Of a stretch of 7,360 nt of DNA, positions 1 to 5,576 are shown in pieces. The translations under genes and the position numbers were made by a program. This DNA comes from an uncultured Clostridia bacterium (GTDB lineage: Bacteria > Bacillota > Clostridia > Oscillospirales > Acutalibacteraceae): positions 1-7,360 of the forward strand of contig CALGGQ010000396.1 in NCBI GenBank assembly GCA_937915775.1, given 5' to 3'. The notes under the pieces are model-generated. The model was not told the origin of the DNA. It saw nothing but the letters and a program-made list of their open reading frames with translations, and searched no databases. How positions within the stretch are numbered: the stretch's first letter is position 1; each line of letters begins with the position of its first letter.

Positions 1-1766
1 TTGTCGCCGCCGAATTTTGCCAGCGCGGTATCAAAGATAACCTTGTAGGTGCCCTCCTGCGGCACGCCGATTTTGTAGCTTTCAAAGCTGTTCGGCGTCC
101 AGTTAAAGACGGCAATGAGCTCCTCGCCCTTCTTGTTCTTACGGCGGAAGGCAATCACGCTGTTGCAGTTGTCATCGCTGGAAATCCATTCAAAGCCGTC
201 CCAGCTGTAATCAATCTCCCACAGCTCGCTGTGTTCCTTATAGAACTGATTGAGCTCCTGCGTGAAGCGCTGCAGCTGTCTGTGTTTTTCGTAATCCAGC
301 AGCAGCCAGTCGAGCCCCTGCTTGTAATTCCATTCAATGAACTGACCGAATTCGCTGCCCATGAACAGCAGCTTCTTGCCGGGGTGCGCAAACATATACG
401 CGAGGAACAGCCTTATGCCTTCGAACTTCATATCGTAGTCGCCGGGCATTTTGTTAATCAGGCTGCACTTGCCGTGTACGACTTCATCGTGGCTGATGGG
501 CAGCACAAAGTTTTCCGAAAATGCGTAGAAGAAGCTGAACGTGATGCAGTTGTGGTTGCCCTTGCGGAACAGCGGGTCAAGCGACGTATACCGCAGCATA
601 TCGTTCATCCAGCCCATATTCCACTTGAAGTTGAAACCGAGACCGCCGATATCCGTCGGCATCGTGATCATCGGCCACGCCGTCGATTCCTCGGCAATCA
701 TCATCACCTCGGGGTGCTCCTTAAACATCGCGGTGTTGAGCTGCTTGAAGAATTCCACGGCTTCCAGATTTTCACGTCCGCCGTTTTTGTTCGGTGACCA
801 TTCGCCGTTCTTGCGTCCGTAATCAAGGTAGAGCATGGAGGCAACGGCGTCCACGCGGATGCCGTCAAAATGGAATTTGTCCACCCAGTACATCGCGGAG
901 GAAATCAGGAAAGACCGGACTTCCTTCTTGGCGTAGTCAAAGACGCGGGTGCCCCATTCCTTGTGCTCGCCCTTTTTCGGGTCGCTGTATTCGTAGCAGC
1001 AGGAGCCGTCGAATTCATACAGCCCGTGCGCGTCCTTCGGGAAGTGCGCCGGTACCCAGTCGAGAATGACGCCGATGTTTGCCTGATGGCATTTATCGAT
1101 GAAATACATCAGATCCTCAGGCACGCCGTAGCGTGAGGTCGGGGCAAAGTAGCCCGTTACCTGATAGCCCCAGGAGCCGTCAAACGGAAACTCCATAATC
1201 GGCAGCATCTCAATATGCGTGTAGCCCATTTGCTTGACGTAGGGCACCAGCTCGTCTGCCATCTCCCGATAGCTGAGGAAGTTACCGTCCTCGTGCTGCT
1301 TCCAGGAGCCGAAGTGAATTTCATAGATATTGACGGGCTTTTCCAGAATGGAGCCCTTGCGGTTTGCTGCCTGCCACTTTTTATCCTGCCATTGGTAATC
1401 GGACAGCTCGTAAACTTTAGAGCCTGTTGCCGGACGAGTTTCCTGATGCACGGCGTAGGGGTCGGCTTTCATAATCGTTCTGCCGTCCTTGGTGGTGATG
1501 GCGTATTTATAACAGTCATAAATGTTGACGTTTTCAATAATTGCCTCCCAGATACCGGGGGAGACGGGGAAGCAGCGGTGCGCTTCCTGATTCCAGCCGT
1601 TAAAATCGCCTACCACGCTGACCGCCTCGGCGTTCGGCGCCCACACCCGAAAGGCGTAGGTGTTCTCCTTCATTTTATGAACGCCGAAGAAATCATATGC
1701 CTTGTAATTCGTTCCGTCGTGGAACAGGTAGACGGGAAGCTGGTATTCCTCCCTGACTTGAGCCAT
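1..1766 (-). CDS. glgB: 1,4-alpha-glucan (glycogen) branching enzyme, C-terminus cut by window edge
   Basis: GlgB moves a cut alpha-1,4 glucan segment onto a C6 hydroxyl, creating the alpha-1,6 branches of cytoplasmic glycogen. Read on the minus strand, 588 complete codons stay open to the edge. An N-terminal CBM48-type module (about residues 20-110, with GDFNGWN near 52-58) precedes the GH13 subfamily 9 barrel. Residues known to be essential in E. coli GlgB all align with a constant offset of 99: Y201, D236, H241, R304, D306 (nucleophile), E359 (acid/base, in AEEST), H426 and D427. The protein therefore lacks the extra N-terminal domain of the E. coli enzyme, as many Gram-positive homologues do, and about 45 C-terminal residues should lie outside the window. 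The start is fixed by AAAGGAG at 1774-1780, 7 bases upstream, and an in-frame TAA at 1785-1787. It is divergent from dapF. Any other glg genes would lie beyond base 1. Confidence 0.96.
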   Translation of the reverse strand, partial: MAQVREEYQLPVYLFHDGTNYKAYDFFGVHKMKENTYAFRVWAPNAEAVSVVGDFNGWNQEAHRCFPVSPGIWEAIIENVNIYDCYKYAITTKDGRTIMKADPYAVHQETRPATGSKVYELSDYQWQDKKWQAANRKGSILEKPVNIYEIHFGSWKQHEDGNFLSYREMADELVPYVKQMGYTHIEMLPIMEFPFDGSWGYQVTGYFAPTSRYGVPEDLMYFIDKCHQANIGVILDWVPAHFPKDAHGLYEFDGSCCYEYSDPKKGEHKEWGTRVFDYAKKEVRSFLISSAMYWVDKFHFDGIRVDAVASMLYLDYGRKNGEWSPNKNGGRENLEAVEFFKQLNTAMFKEHPEVMMIAEESTAWPMITMPTDIGGLGFNFKWNMGWMNDMLRYTSLDPLFRKGNHNCITFSFFYAFSENFVLPISHDEVVHGKCSLINKMPGDYDMKFEGIRLFLAYMFAHPGKKLLFMGSEFGQFIEWNYKQGLDWLLLDYEKHRQLQRFTQELNQFYKEHSELWEIDYSWDGFEWISSDDNCNSVIAFRRKNKKGEELIAVFNWTPNSFESYKIGVPQEGTYKVIFDTALAKFGGD

Positions 1767-1797
1767 AACGTTTCTCCTTTTCAGTTAATGGTAAAAG

Positions 1798-1803
1798 ATT
1801 ATA
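1798..1803 (-). promoter_or_regulatory. possible -10 hexamer for glgB
   Basis: The minus strand reads TATAAT here, about 32 bases upstream of the glgB start codon. A second AT-rich candidate (TATTAT on the minus strand, 1808-1813) lies just beyond it. Neither has a recognisable -35 hexamer at 16-18 bp, so the glgB promoter is only tentatively placed. It may be weak or activator-dependent. Confidence 0.35.
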
Positions 1804-1876
1804 AGTTATAATAACCCATACTATCTTGCCTACATCATATCATCTATTGAGGGCGAAATCAAGGGGTATTTGGTTA

Positions 1877-1931
1877 TTTTGTTACAAGAATTTTGAATTT
1901 TTTTTGAAAATTTGTGCGTTTTGTTACAAAA
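1877..1931. repeat. paired operator-like elements, TTTTGTTACAA twice, 42 bp apart
   Basis: The 11-base sequence TTTTGTTACAA occurs at 1877-1887 and again at 1919-1929 in the same orientation. Each contains the small dyad TTGT-T-ACAA. In the second copy the dyad extends to TTTTGT-T-ACAAAA (1919-1931). The 42-bp spacing is close to four helical turns, which would put both copies on the same DNA face. This pattern suits a dimeric regulator of glgB or dapF, but the surrounding DNA is AT-rich and chance recurrence is possible. Confidence 0.4.
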
Positions 1932-1990
1932 AGCACCGGCTGTTTCGTGATTATGCACAATTATCAAAAATAAATAAAGCGTATTTTCTA

Positions 1991-2020
1991 TTGCCCGTGC
2001 GCGCGATTATGTGCTATAAT
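1991..2020 (+). promoter_or_regulatory. sigma-A-type promoter for dapF-purC-purB
   Basis: A TTGCCC -35 element (1991-1996) is followed after an 18-bp spacer by a perfect TATAAT -10 element (2015-2020). A TG at 2012-2013 gives it an extended -10. Transcription should begin near 2027, leaving a leader of roughly 30 bases before the dapF start codon. That is too short for a riboswitch, so regulation, if any, would act on initiation. Confidence 0.75.
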
Positions 2021-2055
2021 AAAGCCCTAATACAGAATTTGTGCGGAGGGCAGCA

Positions 2056-2907
2056 ATGAGATTTACCAAAATGCACGGTTGCGGCAATGATTATGTGTAT
2101 TTTGACTGCACCGAGATAACGATAGCGGATGAGGCGGCAGCGGCGGTTGCGCTGTCTGACCGTCATTTCGGCATCGGCGGCGACGGCATTATCCTGATTA
2201 AAAAAGGCAAGGCTGCCGATTTTGAGATGGTGATGTATAATGCGGACGGCTCGCGCGGGGCGATGTGCGGCAACGGCATCCGCTGCGTGGCGAAGTACGT
2301 TTACGATAACGGCTTGACGGACAAGACGTCCATCTCCATTGAATCGATGGGCGCCGTGAAATATATTGACGTGACGGTGGAAAACGGCGAGGTCGTCAGC
2401 GCACGCGTCGATATGGGTAAGCCAATCCTGACGGCGAAGGATATTCCCGTCCTTTGCGGCAGCGAGCAGGCGATTGGCGTGCCGATTACCGTTGACGGTA
2501 AGGAATACAAAATGACCTGCGTTTCGATGGGGAACCCCCACGCCGTCATCTTCATTGACGAATCTCCAAAGGAATTTCCGCTGGAGAGAGTGGGCAAGCT
2601 CTTTGAAAACAATGCGGTGTTTCCCGACAGAACGAACACGGAATTTATCCGCGTCATTGACAGAAGCAATCTTGAGATGCGTGTGTGGGAGCGCGGCAGC
2701 GGCGAAACGCTTGCCTGCGGTACCGGTGCGTGCGCCAGCGCTGTGGCGGCAATGCTGAACGGCTATTGCGCCAGCGAGGTCACCGTGCATCTGCTCGGCG
2801 GCGATTTAAAAATTGAATGGAGCGGCGATGAAAATGACAGCGTCTTTATGACGGGACCTGCCGCCACCGTTTTTACCGGCGAAGTTGAACTCGAAACAAA
2901 ACAGTAA
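2056..2907 (+). CDS. dapF: diaminopimelate epimerase
   Basis: DapF converts LL- to meso-diaminopimelate, the direct precursor of lysine and a cross-linking residue of peptidoglycan in many bacteria. It is a cofactor-independent two-cysteine racemase in the cytoplasm. The 283-residue product is of normal family length and has both pseudo-symmetric halves. The first catalytic cysteine is C71 in MCGNGIRC, and the second is C221 in ETLACGTGA. The substrate-binding N-terminal motif HGCGNDY is at 7-13, GIGGDG at 39-44, H162 in NPHAV, and E212 in ERGSGE. The C71/C221, H162 and E212 set corresponds to C73/C217, H159 and E208 of the Haemophilus influenzae enzyme. The ATG at 2056 is preferred over an in-frame GTG at 2041 because GGAGGG at 2045-2050 sits 5 bases before it. 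The gene ends in tandem stops (TAATAA), 22 bases before purC. Confidence 0.97.
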   Translation: MRFTKMHGCGNDYVYFDCTEITIADEAAAAVALSDRHFGIGGDGIILIKKGKAADFEMVMYNADGSRGAMCGNGIRCVAKYVYDNGLTDKTSISIESMGAVKYIDVTVENGEVVSARVDMGKPILTAKDIPVLCGSEQAIGVPITVDGKEYKMTCVSMGNPHAVIFIDESPKEFPLERVGKLFENNAVFPDRTNTEFIRVIDRSNLEMRVWERGSGETLACGTGACASAVAAMLNGYCASEVTVHLLGGDLKIEWSGDENDSVFMTGPAATVFTGEVELETKQ

Positions 2908-2929
2908 TAAACTCAAGGAGGGTATCAAT

Positions 2930-3640
2930 ATGACAAAAACAGTACAGCTTTACGAGGGCAAGGCGAAGAAGGTCTGGGCAACGGAGGACGAGAATATCGT
3001 TATCGTTGACTATAAAGACGACGCTACCGCCTTCAACGGCGTAAAAAAAGGCACGATCGTCGGCAAGGGCGTTGTGAATAACAAGATGAGTAACTACCTG
3101 ATGCAGCTGCTTGAAAAGCAGGGTGTGCCGACGCATTTTGTGGAGGAGCTGTCCGACAGAGAGACCGCTGTGAAGAAGGTTTCCATCGTTCCGATCGAGG
3201 TTATTATCCGTAACCGCGCTGCCGGCTCTATCTGCAAAAGACTCGGTCTGGAAGAGGGTATGGATTTTGTCTGCCCCTCCATTGAATTTTCCTATAAGGA
3301 CGACGAGCTGGGCGACCCGCTGATTAGCGAATATCACGCGATTTCCTGCGGCTTTGCTACCCGCGAGGATGTGGATACCATTAAGGCGTATGCCTTCAAG
3401 GTCAACGATGTGCTGAAGGAATACTTTGCCTCCATCGGCGTAGAGCTGATTGATTTCAAGCTGGAATTCGGCAAGACGGCGGACGGCACCATCGTGCTCG
3501 CGGACGAAATCAGCCCGGACACCTGCCGCTTCTGGGATATCAATACGCACGAAAAGCTCGATAAGGACCGCTTCAGACGCGACCTCGGCAACGTGGAAGA
3601 GGCGTATGCCGAAATGATGAAAAGAGTAGGTTTAAACTAA
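2930..3640 (+). CDS. purC: phosphoribosylaminoimidazole-succinocarboxamide (SAICAR) synthase
   Basis: PurC joins CAIR and L-aspartate with ATP hydrolysis to give SAICAR in de novo purine synthesis. The product has 236 residues, the usual length for bacterial stand-alone PurC. It carries the N-terminal nucleotide-binding motif YEGKAKKVW (8-16), the family signature region containing IIRNRAAGS and ICKRLG, and the second signature [13 protein letters not shown] around 191-203. The ATG at 2930 is chosen over an upstream in-frame ATG at 2885, which lies inside dapF, because AAGGAGGG at 2915-2922 is spaced 7 bases from it. The stop overlaps the purB start by one base, so the two are probably translationally coupled. 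SAICAR is the substrate of PurB, so neighbouring genes encode consecutive reactions. Confidence 0.97.
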   Translation: MTKTVQLYEGKAKKVWATEDENIVIVDYKDDATAFNGVKKGTIVGKGVVNNKMSNYLMQLLEKQGVPTHFVEELSDRETAVKKVSIVPIEVIIRNRAAGSICKRLGLEEGMDFVCPSIEFSYKDDELGDPLISEYHAISCGFATREDVDTIKAYAFKVNDVLKEYFASIGVELIDFKLEFGKTADGTIVLADEISPDTCRFWDINTHEKLDKDRFRRDLGNVEEAYAEMMKRVGLN

Positions 3641-5073
3641 TGGCTAACGACAGATATTCTTCTCCGTTTGCAGCGCGCTATGCAAGCCGGGAAATGCAGT
3701 ATATTTACTCTCCCGATTTCAAATTCAAAACGTGGAGAAAGCTCTGGATTGCGCTGGCGGAGGCGGAGCACGAGCTCGGTCTGAACGTCACGCAGGAGCA
3801 GATTAACGAGCTGAAGGCACACGCCGAGGATATCAACTACGAGGTGGCGCAGGAATACGAAAAGAAGTTCCGTCATGATGTGATGAGCCACGTCCACGCC
3901 TACGGCGAGCAGTGCCCGAAGGCAAAGGGCATTATCCATCTCGGCGCGACCTCCTGCTACGTCGGCGATAATACGGACGTAATAACGATGCGCGAGGCGT
4001 TGCTGCTCGTGAAGAAAAAGCTCGTCAACGCGATTGCCTCAGTGGCAAAATTTGCCGATGAATACAAGGCGATGCCATGCCTCGGCTTTACGCATTTTCA
4101 GCCGGCACAGCCCACCACCGTCGGCAAGCGCGCCACGCTCTGGCTGATGGATTTGGTGCTGGATTATCAGGAAATCTGCCATGTGCTTGATACGCTGATG
4201 CTGCTCGGCTCCAAGGGCACTACCGGTACGCAGGCTTCCTTCTTAGAGCTTTTCGACGGCGACCACGAAAAGTGTAAAGAGTTGGACAGGAAGATTGCGG
4301 AAAAAATGGGCTTTAAAGCCTGTTTCCCCGTGAGCGGTCAGACGTATGCCAGAAAGCTTGATACGATTGTCTGCAACGCGCTGGCGCTGATTGCGCAGAG
4401 CTGCTGCAAGTTCTCTAACGACCTGCGTCTGCTGCAGAATTTAAAGGAAATTGAAGAGCCGTTTGAGAAGAATCAGATCGGTTCCTCCGCGATGGCATAT
4501 AAGCGCAACCCGATGCGCAGCGAGCGCATTGCCTCGCTGTCACGCTATGTGATGATTGACGCGCTCAATCCGGCGTGGACGGCGTCGGCGCAGTGGTTTG
4601 AGAGAACGCTGGATGACAGCGCCAATAAGCGCGTTTCCGTCGCAGAGGCGTTTCTCGCGATTGACGGCATTCTGGATTTGTTTATCAACGTCACGAGCGG
4701 TCTGGTGGTCTATCCGAAGGTGATTGAAGCCAGACTGATGAGCGAGCTGCCGTTTATGGCGACCGAAAATATTATGATGGACGCTGTCAAAAAGGGCGGC
4801 GACCGTCAGGAGCTGCATGAGAAAATCCGTCAGCACTCCATGGCGGCAGGTGCCGTCGTCAAGGTGGAGGGCGGTCAGAACGATTTAGTGGACCGCATTG
4901 CTGCCGACCCGGCGTTTATGACCACGAAGGAGGAAATCCTTGCCATTCTCAAGCCGGAAAACTTTGTCGGCAGAGCGCCCGAGCAAACGGCGGACTTCCT
5001 CAAAGAGGTCATCCAGCCCATTCTGGATGAAAACCGCGACCTGCTCGGTATTAACGTAGAAATTAATGTATAA
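3640..5073 (+). CDS. purB: adenylosuccinate lyase
   Basis: PurB releases fumarate from SAICAR to form AICAR and from adenylosuccinate to form AMP, so it acts in both IMP and AMP synthesis. It belongs to the fumarase/aspartase superfamily and acts as a homotetramer. The 477-residue product has the histidine motif SHVHAYG (H84, H86), the probable general acid H152 in GFTHFQPAQ, and the flexible signature loop GSSAMAYKRNPMRSER starting at G281, with the catalytic serine retained (S282/S283). The sequence resembles human ADSL more than the shorter Bacillus type, for example RHDVM, GTTGTQASFL, WFERTLDDSAN and LPFMATEN. Residue 286 is alanine where the loop usually has proline. The start codon overlaps the purC stop as TAATG. 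Only a weak purine-rich stretch (3620-3630) precedes it, so translation probably relies on coupling. Confidence 0.97.
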   Translation: MANDRYSSPFAARYASREMQYIYSPDFKFKTWRKLWIALAEAEHELGLNVTQEQINELKAHAEDINYEVAQEYEKKFRHDVMSHVHAYGEQCPKAKGIIHLGATSCYVGDNTDVITMREALLLVKKKLVNAIASVAKFADEYKAMPCLGFTHFQPAQPTTVGKRATLWLMDLVLDYQEICHVLDTLMLLGSKGTTGTQASFLELFDGDHEKCKELDRKIAEKMGFKACFPVSGQTYARKLDTIVCNALALIAQSCCKFSNDLRLLQNLKEIEEPFEKNQIGSSAMAYKRNPMRSERIASLSRYVMIDALNPAWTASAQWFERTLDDSANKRVSVAEAFLAIDGILDLFINVTSGLVVYPKVIEARLMSELPFMATENIMMDAVKKGGDRQELHEKIRQHSMAAGAVVKVEGGQNDLVDRIAADPAFMTTKEEILAILKPENFVGRAPEQTADFLKEVIQPILDENRDLLGINVEINV

Positions 5074-5090
5074 AATTCAACCAATGGTTT

Positions 5091-5112
5091 ATTGACAGGT
5101 GTACCCGTCAAT
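5091..5112. promoter_or_regulatory. imperfect dyad across the -35 and spacer (candidate operator)
   Basis: The half-sites ATTGAC and GTCAAT flank an inner GGT-GT-ACC, giving an inverted repeat in which 9 of 11 base pairs are symmetric. It covers the whole -35 hexamer and most of the spacer of the promoter at 5092-5120. It lies upstream of the expected start site, so it would act as DNA, not as part of that RNA. A repressor bound here would block polymerase. The encoded Xre protein is one candidate ligand, but nothing in the sequence proves this. Confidence 0.5.
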
Positions 5113-5120
5113 GCTATAAT
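5092..5120 (+). promoter_or_regulatory. full-consensus sigma-A promoter of the small ORF and probably xre-ABC
   Basis: A perfect TTGACA (5092-5097), a 17-bp spacer and a perfect TATAAT (5115-5120) are joined by an extended -10 TG at 5112-5113. Transcription should start near 5127. This is the strongest promoter in the window. It begins only 18 bases after the purB stop, with no terminator in between. Confidence 0.88.
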
Positions 5121-5156
5121 AGGCGAGAAATTACTAAAGAAAGGAGGCAAAACAAA

Positions 5157-5264
5157 ATGACGAAGATGAGAGTTTATTTGGCTACAAGAGAAGAAAAGAA
5201 TAATTTTGGGATGTTTTGCCGCCTGGGGGATTGTCGCGCTTTTTTGCAGGTTAGTGCCTGCTGA
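5157..5264 (+). CDS. 35-residue Cys-containing small ORF (leader peptide or micropeptide)
   Basis: I do not recognise this product. A 35-codon ORF starts at ATG 5157 behind an ideal Shine-Dalgarno (AAAGGAGG, 5140-5147, 9 bases upstream) and ends at TGA 5262-5264. The peptide has a charged N-terminal part (LATREEKNN, residues 8-16), then FGMFCRLGDCRAF and the C-terminal VSAC. Cysteines are at 21, 26 and 35. It has no obvious signal peptide or membrane segment. A consensus promoter lies upstream and a terminator begins 14 bases after the stop, so the whole transcript would be about 190 bases. An Xre regulator and an ABC exporter follow. It could be a leader peptide controlling terminator readthrough, a small functional or exported peptide, or the incidental coding part of a small RNA. 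Translation is well supported by the start signals. The function is unknown. Confidence 0.6.
   Translation: MTKMRVYLATREEKNNFGMFCRLGDCRAFLQVSAC
5246..5261 (+). other. small RNA hairpin at the end of the small ORF
   Basis: GCAGG (5246-5250) pairs with CCTGC (5257-5261) around a six-base loop, ending just before the TGA of the small ORF. A ribosome finishing the ORF would melt it. Such a position is usual for a regulatory leader, but a 5-bp stem is weak evidence by itself. Confidence 0.35.
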
Positions 5265-5278
5265 AAGAAGAACGTTTT

Positions 5279-5314
5279 TAAGCCGTCGGCAAGGCAGCCG
5301 GCGGCTTATTTTTT
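5279..5314 (+). terminator. strong Rho-independent terminator
   Basis: TAAGCCGTCGGC (5279-5290) and GCCGGCGGCTTA (5297-5308) form a 12-bp stem with one G-T (G-U) pair and a six-base loop. The 3' side is followed by a run of T (5309-5314). It ends the small-ORF transcript, and since no terminator follows purB it probably also ends the dapF-purC-purB message. It lies 15 bases before the xre start codon, so transcription from 5092 must read through it to reach xre. Confidence 0.9.
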
Positions 5315-5329
5315 GTGACGGGGGACAGC

Positions 5330-5539
5330 ATGGATACCAAAACGATATTATCAAGGAACATTATGAAATACAGAAAACAGCAAAGCCTCACGCAGGCGCA
5401 GCTGGCGGCGCGTGTCGGCGTATCCACGCAGGCTGTTTCCAAATGGGAGCAGGGCATCTGCGCTCCCGATATCACCCTGCTGCCGGAGCTGTCCGCCATT
5501 TTTGACATTAACATTGACGATTTGTTTGAGGATGAATAA
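5330..5539 (+). CDS. small Xre-family helix-turn-helix transcriptional regulator
   Basis: The 69-residue product is essentially one Cro/C1-type helix-turn-helix domain. LTQAQLAARVGVS (20-32) forms helix 2 and the turn, and TQAVSKWEQG (33-42) the recognition helix and following turn. Its end, INIDDLFEDE, is typical of the short clostridial members of this family. There is no separate sensing or oligomerisation domain. The ATG at 5330 is preferred over an in-frame GTG at 5315 that abuts the terminator T-run, and a GGGGGA stretch at 5320-5325 precedes it by 4 bases. The ABC gene begins 37 bases after its stop on the same strand, so co-expression is likely. It probably regulates this locus, possibly through the dyad at 5091-5112, but its target is inferred, not shown. 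Confidence 0.9.
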   Translation: MDTKTILSRNIMKYRKQQSLTQAQLAARVGVSTQAVSKWEQGICAPDITLLPELSAIFDINIDDLFEDE

Positions 5540-5576
5540 GGATTAATATAGATTACTACAGAAAGGAAGTGATAGT

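Larger units (their letters stand above)
1767..2055. other. AT-rich divergent intergenic region between glgB and dapF
   Basis: These 289 bases separate two divergent genes and are much richer in A+T than the flanking coding sequence. They hold the glgB ribosome binding site (1774-1780), possible glgB -10 elements near 1798-1813, two TTTTGTTACAA elements (1877-1887 and 1919-1929), and the dapF promoter (1991-2020) with its ribosome binding site. An open frame from a TTG at 1826 crosses the dapF promoter, has no Shine-Dalgarno and is not credible. No terminator is expected between divergent genes, and none was seen. Confidence 0.8.

Noticed and set aside
231..797. Plus-strand open frame of 188 codons at the left end
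   Set aside because: It is opposite the glgB catalytic domain, where the minus strand carries all branching-enzyme active-site residues in register.
2021..2055. Purine riboswitch or PurR-type control ahead of dapF-purC-purB
   Set aside because: The transcript leader is only about 30 bases, too short for a riboswitch, and no recognisable PurBox pair was found.
1826..2059. 77-codon frame in the glgB-dapF gap beginning at TTG
   Set aside because: No Shine-Dalgarno precedes it, the composition reflects AT-rich noncoding DNA, and it runs through the dapF promoter and start.
2014..2790. Minus-strand open frame of 258 codons opposite dapF
   Set aside because: It is antisense to dapF, His/Ala/Arg-rich, and without recognisable motifs. 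DapF on the plus strand has every family residue.
5074..5091. AACC-AAT-GGTT inverted repeat just after purB as a purB terminator
   Set aside because: The stem is only 4 bp with no GC-rich core and no T-run, so it cannot serve as an intrinsic terminator.
5127..5314. Riboswitch of a known class upstream of xre
   Set aside because: No conserved core that I can recognise (purine, T-box, TPP, SAM, glycine or others) is present. The 5' half is unstructured, purine-rich and looks translated.
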